Assembly (NCBI RefSeq): GCF_000151315.2
Contig: NW_011887292.1
Span: 1,775,181-1,839,180, forward strand
DNA from: Capsaspora owczarzaki ATCC 30864
Taxonomy: Eukaryota; Opisthokonta; Filasterea
Length of the DNA stretch: 64,000 bases
Direction of reading: 5' to 3'
The position numbers were made by a program, and so were the translations under genes. The notes beneath the pieces were generated by a model. That model was not told the DNA's origin. It made no database searches and worked only from the letters and a program-made list of their open reading frames with translations. Below are positions 14,190-25,835 of the stretch, piece by piece (within the stretch, counting starts at the first letter, position 1; each line of letters starts with the position of its first letter).

Positions 14190-15099
14190 CGCAGTCGGTC
14201 ACCTCTCCTTCCGCTGCACCCAAGATGAAACAGTGACAGTACGCTTCAAACTCGCGAGGATGCTATGGAGCCCTTTGCACTCATCCACTCTTCGACACAA
14301 CGAGGTGGGGAAGAAAACCAAACAAAACCGATATCAAAAAGCGCTGAAAAACCGTTTCACAATTGGGGTCTTGTTCGTTTCCATTTCATCCACTCATCCG
14401 CAGTTCAACAGCAGCAGTACTTTATTGTTTCAATGAGTATGATAATTGTGTGAGTGTTGTGTGAGGGTCGTGTAAGTGTTCGCTGATACTGCGTGGAGAG
14501 CATGTCGAGAAAATCACCAATGGCAAACGAAAAGCGCGTTGAAACAGTTTGGCCGTTTCAAAACGCGGCTCGCTTCTCGCTCTGTCCGTACGCAATCCAT
14601 CACTCTCTCTCTCTCTCTCTCTCTCGCTCTCTCTCCGTGTGCCTATTCATCATGCATGTGTTTGCTGGCGGGTGCAAACGTCGTCGCTGGCGTGCGAACG
14701 CTTTGTGTTTGTTTTGTTTGTTTTGAGTGAATGCGCTGAGCAACGTACAGGCTTGTTTTCGTCGTTCATGTTCGACAAACGGGTTTGGCGTGAATGATTT
14801 CTGACTGACCCCCTGGCCTTGAACTGATTTTGCCGCGTGAATTAGCTAGGACAGGCTCACGGGCGAGGCTTGATAATTCAGAGATGGGGTGCTGTAGGAT
14901 GGTGCACAATGTCCCGGGCATCTTTTGTTGCGTTGCAGAGCAATGGTGGAAATGTCTGCCAGCGGACTCTTTTTCAATAGATTTCGTCCTCCATCCCAGG
15001 CGCCAACTCCCAAATACTGATACAAAGTGATCTATTCATATACAATGCGCTCGCTCACACCAACAGATAACAAACAAAACAAAACGAAACAAACAACCC
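14190..15099. other. Intergenic region between the Aurora 5' end and the Orai 3' end
   Basis: This 910 bp contains the Aurora promoter (nearest 14190) and the 3' flank of the Orai gene. A CT-rich run lies at about 14604-14636. Open frames here are short and lack coding bias. No gene was seen. Confidence 0.55.
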
Positions 15100-15708
15100 T
15101 CACACACCGAAAACAGTCTCGGTAGCATCCCGTAGCGTTTGACGATGGTGTGCCAGCTGAATTGAGGTAATGTCGCGGTAGAGCTTGCACGCTAGTACGA
15201 GAAACATTGCCAGTGCCGGGAGCACGACGGCTGTGGATGCGATCGCCGCTTGCGGGACGTTCCAGAATTGAATCCAGACAATGGTGATAAGCGAGGTCAG
15301 AAAGAGAAAAATGCCGAGTGCGGTGGACAAGAGCCACGCAACCGTAATGTGTCTGTGGAATCGCTTGAGAATGTCCGTGTCTGAGCGCGATCCAGACTGG
15401 CCAATGAAGGCGGAAATCTCTGGCAGCACAAACGTGGAAATCATCAACGCAAACAGGTGGACGACAATCAGGAGGACCATGGAAATGCCAAAGCAGGTGA
15501 CCAGGTAGTCTGGGATGTCGTCTGAAATTGCAATCTGAGCCAGCGAGGTCATTGTGAAACCCGCAAGGAGTGCCGACGTGTTGGACGCCTGCTTGAGCCG
15601 AGCCAGCGCGATGGACTGCAGCGGGTCAAACTTGGCGAGGAGCGCGTCGCCCTCTTGATTGCTGACTGCGGACGCGCTGGCCGCAGATGGCCGGTAAGAT
15701 GCGTGCAT
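15100..15708 (-). CDS. ORAI: Orai-type store-operated calcium channel homologue
   Basis: From the first in-frame ATG (15706-15708) the protein has 202 residues with four membrane helices, as in Orai. Diagnostic blocks are RLKQASNTSALLAGF (end of the N-terminal extension and TM1), VHLFALMISTFVLPEI (TM2), HRHITVAWLLSTALG (TM3) and AAIASTAVVLPALAMF (TM4), then a short helical tail. Compared with human ORAI1 from memory, the selectivity-filter Glu106 is Gln58, Val102 is Thr54, Arg91 is Asn43 and TM3 Glu190 is Ser. The frame stays open with coding-like codon use upstream to about 15870 without an ATG, so an upstream exon may add residues. Family assignment is strong; calcium conduction is doubtful because of the filter change. 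It is divergent from the lipase gene. Confidence 0.88.
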   Translation of the reverse strand: MHASYRPSAASASAVSNQEGDALLAKFDPLQSIALARLKQASNTSALLAGFTMTSLAQIAISDDIPDYLVTCFGISMVLLIVVHLFALMISTFVLPEISAFIGQSGSRSDTDILKRFHRHITVAWLLSTALGIFLFLTSLITIVWIQFWNVPQAAIASTAVVLPALAMFLVLACKLYRDITSIQLAHHRQTLRDATETVFGV

Positions 15709-16125
15709 CGTCAGACCAAGTGGGTTGGAGAAGCAGACAAGGACAGCGTCGGGGAGTTCGTTCGGGGAAGTGGTGGCGCACTTGGTTGAAATCTGGTCGT
15801 TCAAGCTGGCTCGGGCGGCGCGGTGGTTGCGATTGGTCTCCGAGAGTGTGCAAGTTCGACAAGAGCGGTTTTAAGATTTTGCGATGTCGAGGGAGTGGTG
15901 GTGGTGGTGGTGGTGGTGGTGGTTGGGGAAGCAGCAGGAGAGGCGAGCACACAAACGAACGCGTTCAATCTGACACGTTGAAAGAATGAGTGCGCAAGCT
16001 ACGATACTGAGAATACGAATGGGAAGAGGAGTGCTAGGATGGTTGTCGAATTTTGAGTTTGGGAGGGGTAGGATGAATTCTGAGCAGCTCAGTCCCAGTT
16101 TCAAACCGAGTCCTCATTCCTGTGC

Positions 16126-16156
<31 letters not shown>

Positions 16157-16166
16157 CGTTCGAGGG
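15709..16166. promoter_or_regulatory. Divergent region between the Orai and patatin-like lipase genes
   Basis: This 458 bp holds both upstream regions. The Orai side (15709 to about 15870) is an in-frame, coding-like extension that may be exonic. A GGT repeat lies at about 15897-15923, and a CTG repeat at about 16122-16156 sits just before the lipase start codon, probably in its 5' UTR. Confidence 0.55.
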
Positions 16167-17531
16167 ATGAACTTTTCGTTCAGTGGCGCTGGATTTCTGG
16201 GCGCGTACCATCTCGGCGTCGCGCAATGCCTGGTGAACAAGCTTGGTCGCGAGGTACAGTACAGTACGACCTGAGCAGCACTGTGTTGGAACACCCCCCG
16301 CGGCAAACTCACGCTTTCAGCTTCCATCATCTATGCACACACAATGTCATTTTGTGATGGCCTTTTTGTATGTGGGCACAGACGTTGCGACGCTCGCAGT
16401 TCATTGGGACGTCAGCCGGAGCGCTCACCGCCGCCGTGCTCGCAACCGAAGCGGACATTGACCAGTGTATGGTGCAGACCACCCGCTTGGCAAAATACTG
16501 GTAAGGATGAAAGAACGAACGAACGAACGAGCGAACGAACGAACGAACGACCTCTTTGCTCGTATGATTTGACCGTCAAACCGGGTTGTTTGGCAGGGCA
16601 AACCATCCCGTAACAAGGCTTCTGACGGGACAAGTGCTGACAAACGTCGTGTCGATTGTGCTGAATGCGCCAGCAGATATGCTAACTGCAACTGCGGGTG
16701 TTGCCATGCCGTCCCCTGCTCAAGTGGCAGCAACAACTCCCATCCAAGATCCCGATACCGACGCGCCATTCATCCAAGAGGTCGAGCGAAGCCTGCGAGC
16801 AGTACTTCCACTCGACGCGCTGGAGCGTATGGCGTTCCAAACCCCGCGATCGACGCTGGCGGCCACAGCAGCATCAACAGCAACCCCAAGTCGAGCCTCG
16901 CCTTCTCGAGTCACTGTGGTTGTGACGCGAGCTGTGCCCGTGCCGCTGGCTCGTCGCTTTAGCCAATTCACGTCCTACGACGACTTGATTGCAGCATTGC
17001 TCTGCTCCTCGTTCATTCCCGGTTATTGTGGACGTGTTCCGCCATTGTTTCGAGGAGCCAACAAATACATTGATGGCGGTACGGCGTGACCAAACCCACG
17101 GTGCCTTTTGTCGTTCGTCACTCACCATGTCTGTTTTGTGATTGTTGTGTTGTTGTACATTTGTGATGCGTCATGAATCGCGCCGACACTCAGGTTTGAC
17201 TGACAATTGGCCTCAGTTTCGTCCCGATGAGCTGATCGCGCCCGTGCCCGAGCTGCCTGGACCTACTCTCCCGGCTCGAACGATTAAAGTGTCGCCGTTT
17301 CTTGGAACGTTTGACATATGTCCCCCGCCTGATGATTCCGTTCCGTACATGTTGGCTCCCGTGCTTCCGTGGACAAACAGCGACAAGGTCCAAGTGGCTC
17401 CCGCGAATATGAGAGCCATCTACGACGCTCTGTTGCCACGCGATCCAAAACTCATCCCAATGTACTTTCAAAATGGCTACGACGACGCGACTCGCGCCCT
17501 GCGGCAGCTTCGGTTGTGCGAAGCAGGCTGA
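16167..17531 (+). CDS. Patatin-like phospholipase / ATGL-type lipase
   Basis: Exons 16167-16253, 16382-16500, 16597-17078, 17194-17531; 341 residues. The start [19 protein letters not shown] is almost the PNPLA2 (ATGL) N-terminus and gives the oxyanion loop. The nucleophile elbow is GTSAG (Ser40) and the second member of the catalytic dyad is in DGG (Asp228), whose codons are split by the last intron. [17 protein letters not shown] and [14 protein letters not shown] match the PNPLA2/3 group. Expected role: acyl-ester hydrolysis of triglyceride or phospholipid at lipid droplets. Exon 3 has two Pro/Ala/Thr-rich inserts that the animal enzymes lack. Intron 2 carries a GAAC tetranucleotide repeat (about 16512-16550). 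The next gene starts only 157 bases downstream on the same strand. Confidence 0.9.
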
Positions 17532-17617
17532 AGAAGCTTGGGCCCAGTGCATTCAAGCAAAAACGCAAGTGTACTTTTAATCTGTGAGCTTATTGCCTCC
17601 CATTCCTTGCTTGTCTA

Positions 17618-17632
17618 TGTTATATATAAAGG
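17618..17632 (+). promoter_or_regulatory. TATA-like element upstream of the CCNDBP1 homologue
   Basis: The sequence ttatatataaaggaa lies about 57-70 bases before the ATG at 17689 and just 3' of the lipase stop codon. Position and composition fit a TATA box for a short-leader transcript; no transcript evidence is available. Confidence 0.45.
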
Positions 17633-17688
17633 AAAGCCTGGTCATTCTTTTTGTATTTCTGAGCGCGAAACGAGCAACAATCAACTCC

Positions 17689-19520
17689 ATGACCGCATTC
17701 AACGCCGCTACTGTGGCCGAGGCCGTGTCGCTGCTTGTGACGCGCCTCACCGCCCAACAACGCGACATGTCTCTGCTCACCGCTGCATTGAGCGAACGCG
17801 CGACGTCGACTGACGGGAGCGCTGCGACTCCATCCGCTGCGACCGCCGCTCCATCTGCGGCTGCCTCCGCCTCGGCCGAGCCTGCAGCCGCAGATTCGCT
17901 CGCGACTGCCATCGCCGCCCTCTCTGTGGCCGGAACACACTCGCTTGCCTATGTCGTCGACCAGCTGGACATGGCCGCGCGCGTTGTCGACACCGCCGCC
18001 ACCCATGTGGCTCTGAGCTTCTCGTCCAAGCCGACCATTGTCGAGTCCAATCCGCTCTTTGCCAAGGTCGGTTCCTTCTGATGGAGACTGGCGTCGTGTG
18101 TTGATGGTCATCCCATTCGCTGAGCGACGCGTTGGGGATGGGCATTCTTGAACACTTTCCGTGCACACAGTTGCCCAATCGTCGTGTCGGATTGTGCAAT
18201 GTTGGTTGAAGAAGCGACTTGCTCATGGTGACATGATGGCACAACCACACAGCTGTGTGTGAGACAACAAATCCCTCCAACTAACGGTTTCTTGAAAACT
18301 TGTGCAAACCTTGGCGATGTGTGTTTTCATGGTCATCTGGGAGGCCAGCTTCTGGCTGCAGCATCCAGCTTGGCATCGCTCGCTGCCGCTCTTCAAATCC
18401 ATCCCGAGTGCAGCCGTCCGGTTTGGAATTACGCCAAAGTGCAAGTATTTGCTTGCTTTGATGCTCTGGTAGAGTTTGCTTCCAGTTTGCCTCGCGAGCC
18501 ATCTTCAAGTCGGATGTAAGGCGAAACATTCCCTCTAGGTTTTTCTCACGTATCAGAGCAGCTCACCAATCGCTTGTTTGGCCTTCCAATTCTTCCCTCT
18601 ATGACGATGCAGCTCTGCTGCTGTGGTGTTTGAAGCATGCGGCAAGTTTGCAAGTTTGCCACGCTCAAACGCCGATGCCATCAAACGCGAGCTCAAGTCC
18701 ACCTTTGATTTGGTCCAGGATGCAAGTGTAGAACTCAAAGAGGTCAGATTCTTGGGCAAGAAGATTGATGAGCGTGTCCGTGTCTTGGCGCAAATGCACG
18801 TCGCAACAGCGGCTCGTGTTTTTTTATTTGTTATTTTTTGTTGCTATCATCGGATTTTGGCGTTGATCTTTTGGTCCCGTTGCCTTGGTTGTTTTTGCTA
18901 TTGCAGGCTATCGCGGAACAAACCGCGACTGACCGTAGCAACGTTGGTGATGCTGATGATGACGACCTCGACGATCCCTTCGGGCTGGGAGACGAGGATC
19001 CCTGGACGGCCGAGCAAATCACTCTCGCTCAAAGCATGCTCGAATTGATTCAGGTGAGTCGTCGCACATTCAAAGGTGTTGGCACCTTTTGTCGAGTGTG
19101 CTGTTTTTGCGCACATGCGCGCTCATCGCCCATGAGATTGGAATGCGGAGATATTTTGCTTCTAAACAAACAAAAAAAGCACAACAACCAAAACAACCGA
19201 GTTATTGTGTTCTCGCACTTGAATATTCATGTTGCGCTGTATCGTCGTTGCTGGCCTCCCATCGTCCGGACTGACTTGATGTTTGCGTGCTTGTCCTGCT
19301 CTCGTTTCAGGCCACGAAGAAGCGCGTAGTTGAACGAAATGTCGCCTTCCTCAAGGCCAGCGAGGATGACCCCATGTTCAAGGTTGCGGCAATCAATGCC
19401 ACGAGCGAGTGGGTCACGCAAGTCAGTCCGGCAGTCGACTCGCTCGTCACCGCCTTGTACTCGCCAGACCATCCGGAGGCCATCCGCGAGGCTGCCACAG
19501 CCTTGAAAGCACTCTCATGA
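17689..19520 (+). CDS. CCNDBP1: Cyclin-D1-binding protein 1 (GCIP) homologue
   Basis: Exons 17689-18066, 18349-18515, 18613-18742, 18907-19053, 19311-19520; 343 residues, close to the roughly 360 of human CCNDBP1. All junctions are in phase, including ISAAVVFEACGKFASLPR across the exon 2/3 boundary, which corresponds to the VWVAC...IPRDN block of GCIP. Other matches are an acidic linker (DDDDLDDPFGLGDEDPW), a helical segment ending in MLELIQATKKRVV, and SPAVDSLVTALYSPDHPEAI. The N-terminus has an Ala/Ser/Pro-rich stretch (about residues 40-70). In animals GCIP is a helical protein that binds D cyclins and HLH factors and dampens proliferation; the role here is inferred only. The ATG follows a TATA-like box. 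Confidence 0.75.
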
Positions 19521-21567
19521 TTGCCGTTTGTTTCTTGCTGTTATCTCTGAACCAAAATCAATTAATTCTTTGGTGTTTTTGACACACAACAAAAAGAACG
19601 CCATGAGTTGCACTGCAACTTTTTTTTTTTTTTTTTTTTTTTTTGGTTTTTTCGGCTTGCGCTTTTGGGTTTGTTTTCGGGCTTTTGGTTTTTTTTCTTT
19701 TTATTTGAAAAGATTTCTGTTTTGGTACTGTTATCATTGCTTTTATTTTGTGTTCCTTCGTTTTTTTTTTTTTTCGTTTGGCTTTGTGTCGTCCTTCGAG
19801 GGTGAGTTTGTGTGAGCTGGCACAGTCCAATGCGATCGCGATTGCGTTTTGGGCCCCTCCCCCCACCTCCCTCTCTCATGGGGTGCTGACAGACGAAAGA
19901 CCCCTTTGTTTGTTTCGGCGAAGTCGGTCGTTAGTTGAACTTGGAAGTCCTTCTCGTGTGTTCCTATCCGACTTGCTCGTGTGGCTGTTCAGTGTGCATC
20001 TGGCGACAACCTTTTGCGCCAGCCTCCGCCGTACATTGACACTGCATTGCATTCCGCGCTTTGCATGTGTCTATGCATGCAGGGCGGCTGAGCGGGTGCT
20101 TGCTGAATAACTGGTAGCGACAGATGGAACCTAGCGTTCTTTTTGTCGTCTTTCTTTTTTGAAATTTTGTTTCATTTTCGTTCATTTTCGCTTTCCCCGT
20201 GTCGACGATCGAACCAGGCTTGTTGGGGTGAAATAGAGCAAGAGGGCTCAACACCATGCCATTGGATGAGTCCTGTCACCTTGACTTGTCAGTGCTCAGA
20301 GACGTACTTGAAGTTGGATTTCGTACTGCCAGTTGGTCTCCTATTTGTTTTATTATGATTTTTATTATTATTATTATTATTATTATTTTTGGATTTTAAT
20401 TTTTTTTCTGTTTGTTTTGGTTTTTATTTTCGCACGCATTTACCAAACCCAAACCTTCGAACAAAGAATACTAGCTCTGATCGGTGTCGTTGGACTTGGT
20501 CCTTGAAATTCTGCACAATGTACAGCCTGCTTGTGAATATTGGTTGATTTACCGAGCAGAGGACTTTCCATGCAACCAAAAAAAAAACAAAAAACAAAAA
20601 AAAACATTTCAGCGTTCTTCTCGTTCGTTTTGTGTTTGCCGATCGTCGGAAAAAGCACTAAAATCCTTTTTTGTTCGGGACCTTTCCTCAGCCAGTGGGT
20701 ATTACGTTTCTGGACGATCTAGCTTCATTTTAAATGGAAGAGGCGGGGGGGGGAGGGGCCGAACGCTGAGTGCACGGCCGACTGTTTCTCAACGTAGTCC
20801 GCTCTGCTGTGAATTTTTCTCACTTTCAGATTTAGTTGAGTCTGATTTGAAACAAGCAACCAAAAACAAAACCACAATTTCTCTGACCACGATTTCTTTG
20901 AACACTGGTTCATTTGGGTTTGGCGTTCATTGTCTGTGTTTTTTGTTTTGCTTTTGTAAACTCCCGTTATTGTTCCGTTCCGGTTTGATCCATATACCAG
21001 GCGCTTTGTGGACAAAAAGCTAAAGGAGATGTGTGGTTGTTGTTGTTGTTGTTGTTTCCTGTTTTGTCGAACGGACGTCATGGGTTGCGTTTTTGTTTCG
21101 CATGGGTATCCTATTCCTCCTTTTATTCCTCCTTCGCGTCTTGTTGATCAATTCCTATTCTGGAAGTTCCTCTCATTGTATATATTTTTTTTTTGTTTTG
21201 GGAATCTTTAGTACGATCGAGCGCAAGCTTTAAGAAATCCCACCGATTTCCTCCTCCTCGTTGACGCGCTTTTTATCAGTCCGGCCTCTCCCATCCGCAG
21301 CGTCCTTGCTCTTGCACTTTGAGATCATCCCATCCTGAATCCTCTGTAGCTGTGCTACTTTGACTCTTATCCTGAATCCCTCGGCCGGCACTCTCGAGGT
21401 TCTGCCATCCCAATACGCTCCGAGCTTGTGAAAATCCTTCCACACATTCCTTGTTGGCCCCCTGGTTGATCGTACTGGTCAAGTTTGAAATCGGGCCCCT
21501 CGGAAAAGTGCACCATACTCTCACTCACCGTGACGGGACTCTTAAAACTGCCAAGCAGCGACTTGTG
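19521..21567. other. 2 kb intergenic region upstream of the zinc-finger gene
   Basis: AT-rich compared with the genes, with T-runs at 19620-19645, a TTA repeat at about 20358-20386 and A-runs near 20578-20604. Open frames are biased by homopolymers and show no conserved motif. It probably contains the 3' flank of the CCNDBP1 homologue and the promoter and 5' UTR of the zinc-finger gene. No gene was seen. Confidence 0.55.
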
Positions 21568-22931
21568 ATGCCAGCGCCGGCAGATTCGGACGACACGTTT
21601 GTGCGCGTTCCGTCCAATCGGGATTGCGAGGAAGACGGTGCTCGTCTTTTGCGACTTGCATTCGAAGGACAGACGTTTTTGGGCACCAATGACGATGCTG
21701 GAGGTGCATCGTTGGGCGCCTCCAAACTGCCTTTCGCCTCGAACGGAGAGACGGATGTCAAGCGTGGCGGCATGGTGCTGGCCCCGCACCAACTGCGTCA
21801 CAAGTATGGTCGCGGCTCACCCGTGCGTGCGCTGGACGTGACCTCTGGCAGTTTAGCAGCTGCAGCCAGAAATGCTGCTGGACAGACGGGCACATTCCTC
21901 ACAGGCGGGGCCGTCGCCAAACTGTCCCAAAACGCTGCTGCCAAACTTGAGCTCCGTCGGCTCAAGAATACCTGCAGCTTTCCCGACTGTGGCAAAGTGT
22001 TTAGCAGCCGCTGGGCACTCCAACGCCACCAAAGCTGCCACAACGGGTTGAAGCCCTTCGAGTGTCCCGTCCAAGGCTGTCACCGCGCTTTCGGCACAAA
22101 AGACGGCATTCGCCGCCATCGCATGGTCCACTCGGACGAAAAGCCGCACGGATGCCCGTACGCCGGCTGCCCCAAGCGGTTCAAGTATGTCAAGACCATG
22201 CGCATTCATGTCAAGAGCGTGCATACCGGCGAACGCGCTCACGGCTGCAGCATCTGCGGCAAGCGCTTTGTCACCCACTCAAACCTTAAAGACCACCTCA
22301 AGCGCCACCAGCAGCGTCCAGATGATGGGTTGGATGAGGACGGAAAGCCGCGCCCCGGACAGCCGCTTCGTCGAGGCCGTGTTCGCGGCATTGGTGCCAA
22401 GCTCGGTCGACGCACGTTTGCCCGGGCTGAGCCCGTTGGTGTCAATCGTCCGTTCTCCATGCTGCCGTTCCGCAGCCTTCTCGCTGACCATGCAAGTCGA
22501 TCGACCTCCGATGCGATGGCCGCAACGTCAACCTCCGCTGCCAATTCGAGCAGTGCCTCTCAACTGCCGCCTCTTTCTTCTCAGTCGACTCTTCACTCTG
22601 CTTTGGAGCTTGGTGGCATGATGCGCCACAATACCAGCCAACCGTTTCCGTCCTCCATGTCGTCAAGCTTGCCACCGCTTGCGCTACCACGTCGGCAGTC
22701 GGTCCCTGCCATCAAAATTGACGGCTCGGGCAGCACCCTCGGGCCCGGCACGCTTCCTGCGATCAAACTGGACGGCAGCAGTGGGCTTGGTCCGGTCACG
22801 TTTTCACCAACCGCTGCGAACGTGCTGCTCCGGTCTGCGGGGCTGGGACAATCCAATCTTCCGCTGCTCAATATGAAGCAGCACCGCTCACAGCAGCAGC
22901 CCGGCCAAGCCATCTCGGATGCACACTCGAC

Positions 22932-22964
<33 letters not shown>

Positions 22965-24738
22965 CCAGCACCAACACTCAGCTGAAGCTCAGCGACAGCA
23001 TCTCGAGCTGCTCAAGCTCGAACGCCAGTATGGCACTGGGCTCGTCCTCGCTACAAATGTTGGACTCGACTCCAGCCTTTGATGTATCCGACATTTTGGG
23101 ACTCCAGCCTTTGATGTATCCGACATTTTGGGACTTGGAAGCCAACCTGCGCCCGAGCTGGATCGCTCGCTTCGCCAGCACGAGACCCAGTCTCAACAAC
23201 AGCGAACACATGATCAGCAACTCGAGCATCGCCCCGCTGGGCTGACGATACAGCAGCATCACCACTTGCACGAGCAGCCACATCAGGCAGGATCTGCCCG
23301 TCTGGGGTCAAATCCCGCTATCCACCCGCATCTTGGCTCTCGCTTGGGACCCAGCACCTCTGCTACGTTGCTGACAACACCCACCCTATCCACAAGCCTT
23401 GGGCACAGCGCACTGTCTGTCGATTCGGCGACTGCCCATCCGCTGCTTCTCTCTCCCAACATGGTCAACATGATTTTGGGGCCTTCGCTTTCGCCGTTTG
23501 TGGTAGATCCGTCTGGCGCGAGTGGACTCGCCAGCAACCTTCGTGTCGCCTCGGCGGTGCATCCACATGGGCCGACCCTTTCTTCTCCTGGAGGCGGGAT
23601 GGGAATGCAGCAAGCCGCGACCGAGCAGCAACTTCATCACCACGCCTCGGGCCTGCGACACCATTCCTCCGGACTCTTGCAACACCAGATGCCTGTGAGC
23701 CAGTCTTCTGCGCCTCTTGGCAATGCATTCTCCACCTATCGCTCGACAGATGAGGTGTCGACGCCAGGGTCATCGCGCCGGTCGTCCATCGTGTCCGAGC
23801 TGGCTGACGGCGCGCATCATCATCATAGCCACCCTCTCCAACTACTGCACCAGCTGCAGCAACAAGCTGCCAGTCTGTCGCAGCACACGAACACTCACGA
23901 TGACGTTGACCAATTGGCGCTGGCCGCGCTGTGGTCGGACTTTGGCCTCGAAAATGAGCGTCTCGGCGAGCAAGCCGACGCTGGTTCCATGACGAGTGCT
24001 GCACCCCACGGTGGCAACACTGCCACCATTTCCATGTCTGCCTCGACCGCCACAACTTCGTCATCGCTGGCTAGCCAATCCGGCCTGCTGCACACGTTGG
24101 CGGAAGAAGACGATCTGAACCTGGCATCTCTAGCCTCCGCAAATCGCATGTCCCTTGACTCGTTCAAAGAATTAGCGCCCGAGGCGACTCCGATATCATC
24201 GAGCTCCTCGGTTGCCGCACACGACCATTCGTTCTCTTCTTCGGCGTCGCTCGCCCGGCTCCATGCTGCAAACTCTGCCAGCTCTCCCATCGCAGCCCAT
24301 TCTGTTGTTGTCGCGCCGAATGCCAACTCGAATCTGGCCACCACTCTTGGCAACAGTGGCATTGGTAGCAATACCCACACGCACACGTTTGAGGGTACAG
24401 CCACGAATCCGCCCCTTCTTCCAGAACACTCTCCTCGTTTCGTTGACACCTTGGCCGCGCGCAGGCGTTCAGTGTCTGACGCAGCTCTCCAGGACCGGTA
24501 CGAGCTCTTGTCCACTCCGCTTTTGCTCGACTCTACCACAACGGCGACATCCGAGCAGCAGCAAGACGAATCGTCGCCGATTACTTCGCTCCAAGATGGC
24601 GTCAAGCGTGTTCGTCTCAGCGCAGATGAGGATTTCCTTCGCGGAGTCGCTGCCACATTCAATGTTGCAAACGAGCAGTCTCACTTTTCCTTTGGCATGC
24701 TGGACGAAGACCTCGGTGGGCCCGAGCGATCGCATTGA
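21568..24738 (+). CDS. C2H2 zinc-finger transcription factor with an interrupted reading frame
   Basis: The ATG at 21568 opens a frame that stops at TGA 23080-23082 (504 residues), then the same frame is open again to 24738. Four tandem C2H2 fingers (about residues 136-246) begin CSFPDCGKVF, CPVQGCHRAF, CPYAGCPKRF and CSICGKRF, with TFIIIA/Zap1-like spacing; they should bind DNA. The rest is Ser/Gln/His-rich with a CAG-encoded Gln run. A perfect 32-bp tandem duplication (23068-23131) contains the stop. The segment beyond it keeps coding bias and composition (poly-His, Ser-rich), so it is very probably part of the gene. Between the CAG run and the duplication another frame looks more coding-like, as if two compensating frame changes exist. 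Alternatives are a 114-nt in-frame intron (gtatgg at 23028 to ag at 23141), readthrough, polymorphism or assembly error. Confidence 0.7.
22931..22965 (+). repeat. CAG repeat coding for polyglutamine in the zinc-finger gene
   Basis: About eleven CAG triplets, followed by CAC/CAG/CAA, encode Gln then a His/Gln stretch in the main frame. In the alternative frame they encode poly-Ser, which matters for interpreting the downstream break. Confidence 0.85.
23068..23131 (+). repeat. Perfect 32-bp tandem duplication inside the zinc-finger coding region
   Basis: Two identical 32-base units (23068-23099 and 23100-23131) begin gactccagcctttgatg and end acattttgg. The unit length is not a multiple of three, so it shifts the frame by two; the TGA at 23080 lies in the first unit. 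Confidence 0.95.
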
Positions 24739-24789
24739 AGCCAAAACCCCCAAAACAACAAAACAAAATGTGGTCGTCGTGCCTGCTTG

Positions 24790-24821
<32 letters not shown>

Positions 24822-25835
24822 GTTGTGCATTATTCTGTGTTTGGGTTGTAACGCCGACGTTTACTTGATTCGTTTTGCAGTACATTGTTTCTTGTCGATC
24901 GTGAAGGCTCAGGCGAGCGCGCATTTTTGGTGGTAGATGCAGGCCGGTTGAAAACGCATCGGTCATCGTCTCAACTTGTATGAATGGATGATTTCAAAGC
25001 ACGCAGTGCAATCCAACGTGCGAGGCAGGCTTACTCAACTGCTCAGACGCGGAAACTCGCTTTTTGGACGGAGCGTGGTTTCCTCAGCGCGCGTATTCAA
25101 ATTCACCTTACCATCCTTCGTTATTGGAGGCGCAGACCTCACTCATGGCCCTTCTTGCTTTCTGATAAACCGATTCGTGCTCGAGGCGAGCACTGAATCT
25201 CATCTTGTCAGATTAGTCAATCGTTCTCTCTTCTTTGTGGTAAGCTTGAAAAATGAAGCCAAAAAAAAAAAAAAAAAAAAAAAAACCAAAAAAAAAAAAT
25301 CCTGCTTCGACTTGGCCTTTTCGTCCACCCCTCGCAGCGACCCGCCGCTGTCACGCTCTGCAGCCGCGTGTTGGATTTCAGCAACCCAGACCACAGGCGC
25401 TATGGCCAGAGCGACAGCGGACGAAATCGACAACCAAGAGCAACACAACGACCGAAAAAAAAAAAAAAAAAAAGTCAAGCAAGAAAGTTGTATGGAGCAG
25501 CATTACAACGACGGCCGCGTGGTTTAAAAAAAAAAAAAAAGGAAGAAAAAAAAGACAAAGCCTACCATCGCAATCCTGCCCTGAGACGCCGGTCGTCGGG
25601 GCTTCGGCCTTTTTACAGCACATGTGGTCGCACCAAATCACGCAGCCTATCAGCCACAGCAAGCCAGGTGGATTGCACAGCCCGGAGAGCAAGCGATGTT
25701 GCAGAAAGGTTTTTTTTTTTCATTTTTTTTTTCCGTCATGTCGTTGTCCTGTCAGCCTTCTTGCGTGCCCTTGGGATGATTGTCTCACCACCAACTCTTG
25801 CCTGCTGCTTTCATTTTTCACAACTAGACTTTACA
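24739..25835. other. Intergenic region with TGC and A-tract repeats, upstream of RPS21
   Basis: Contains a TGC repeat (about 24790-24820) in the 3' flank of the zinc-finger gene, A-runs at 25260-25300, 25456-25473 and 25526-25541, and T-runs at about 25710-25732 before the RPS21 start. The lysine-rich open frames are artefacts of the A-runs. It probably carries the RPS21 promoter. No other gene was seen. Confidence 0.55.
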
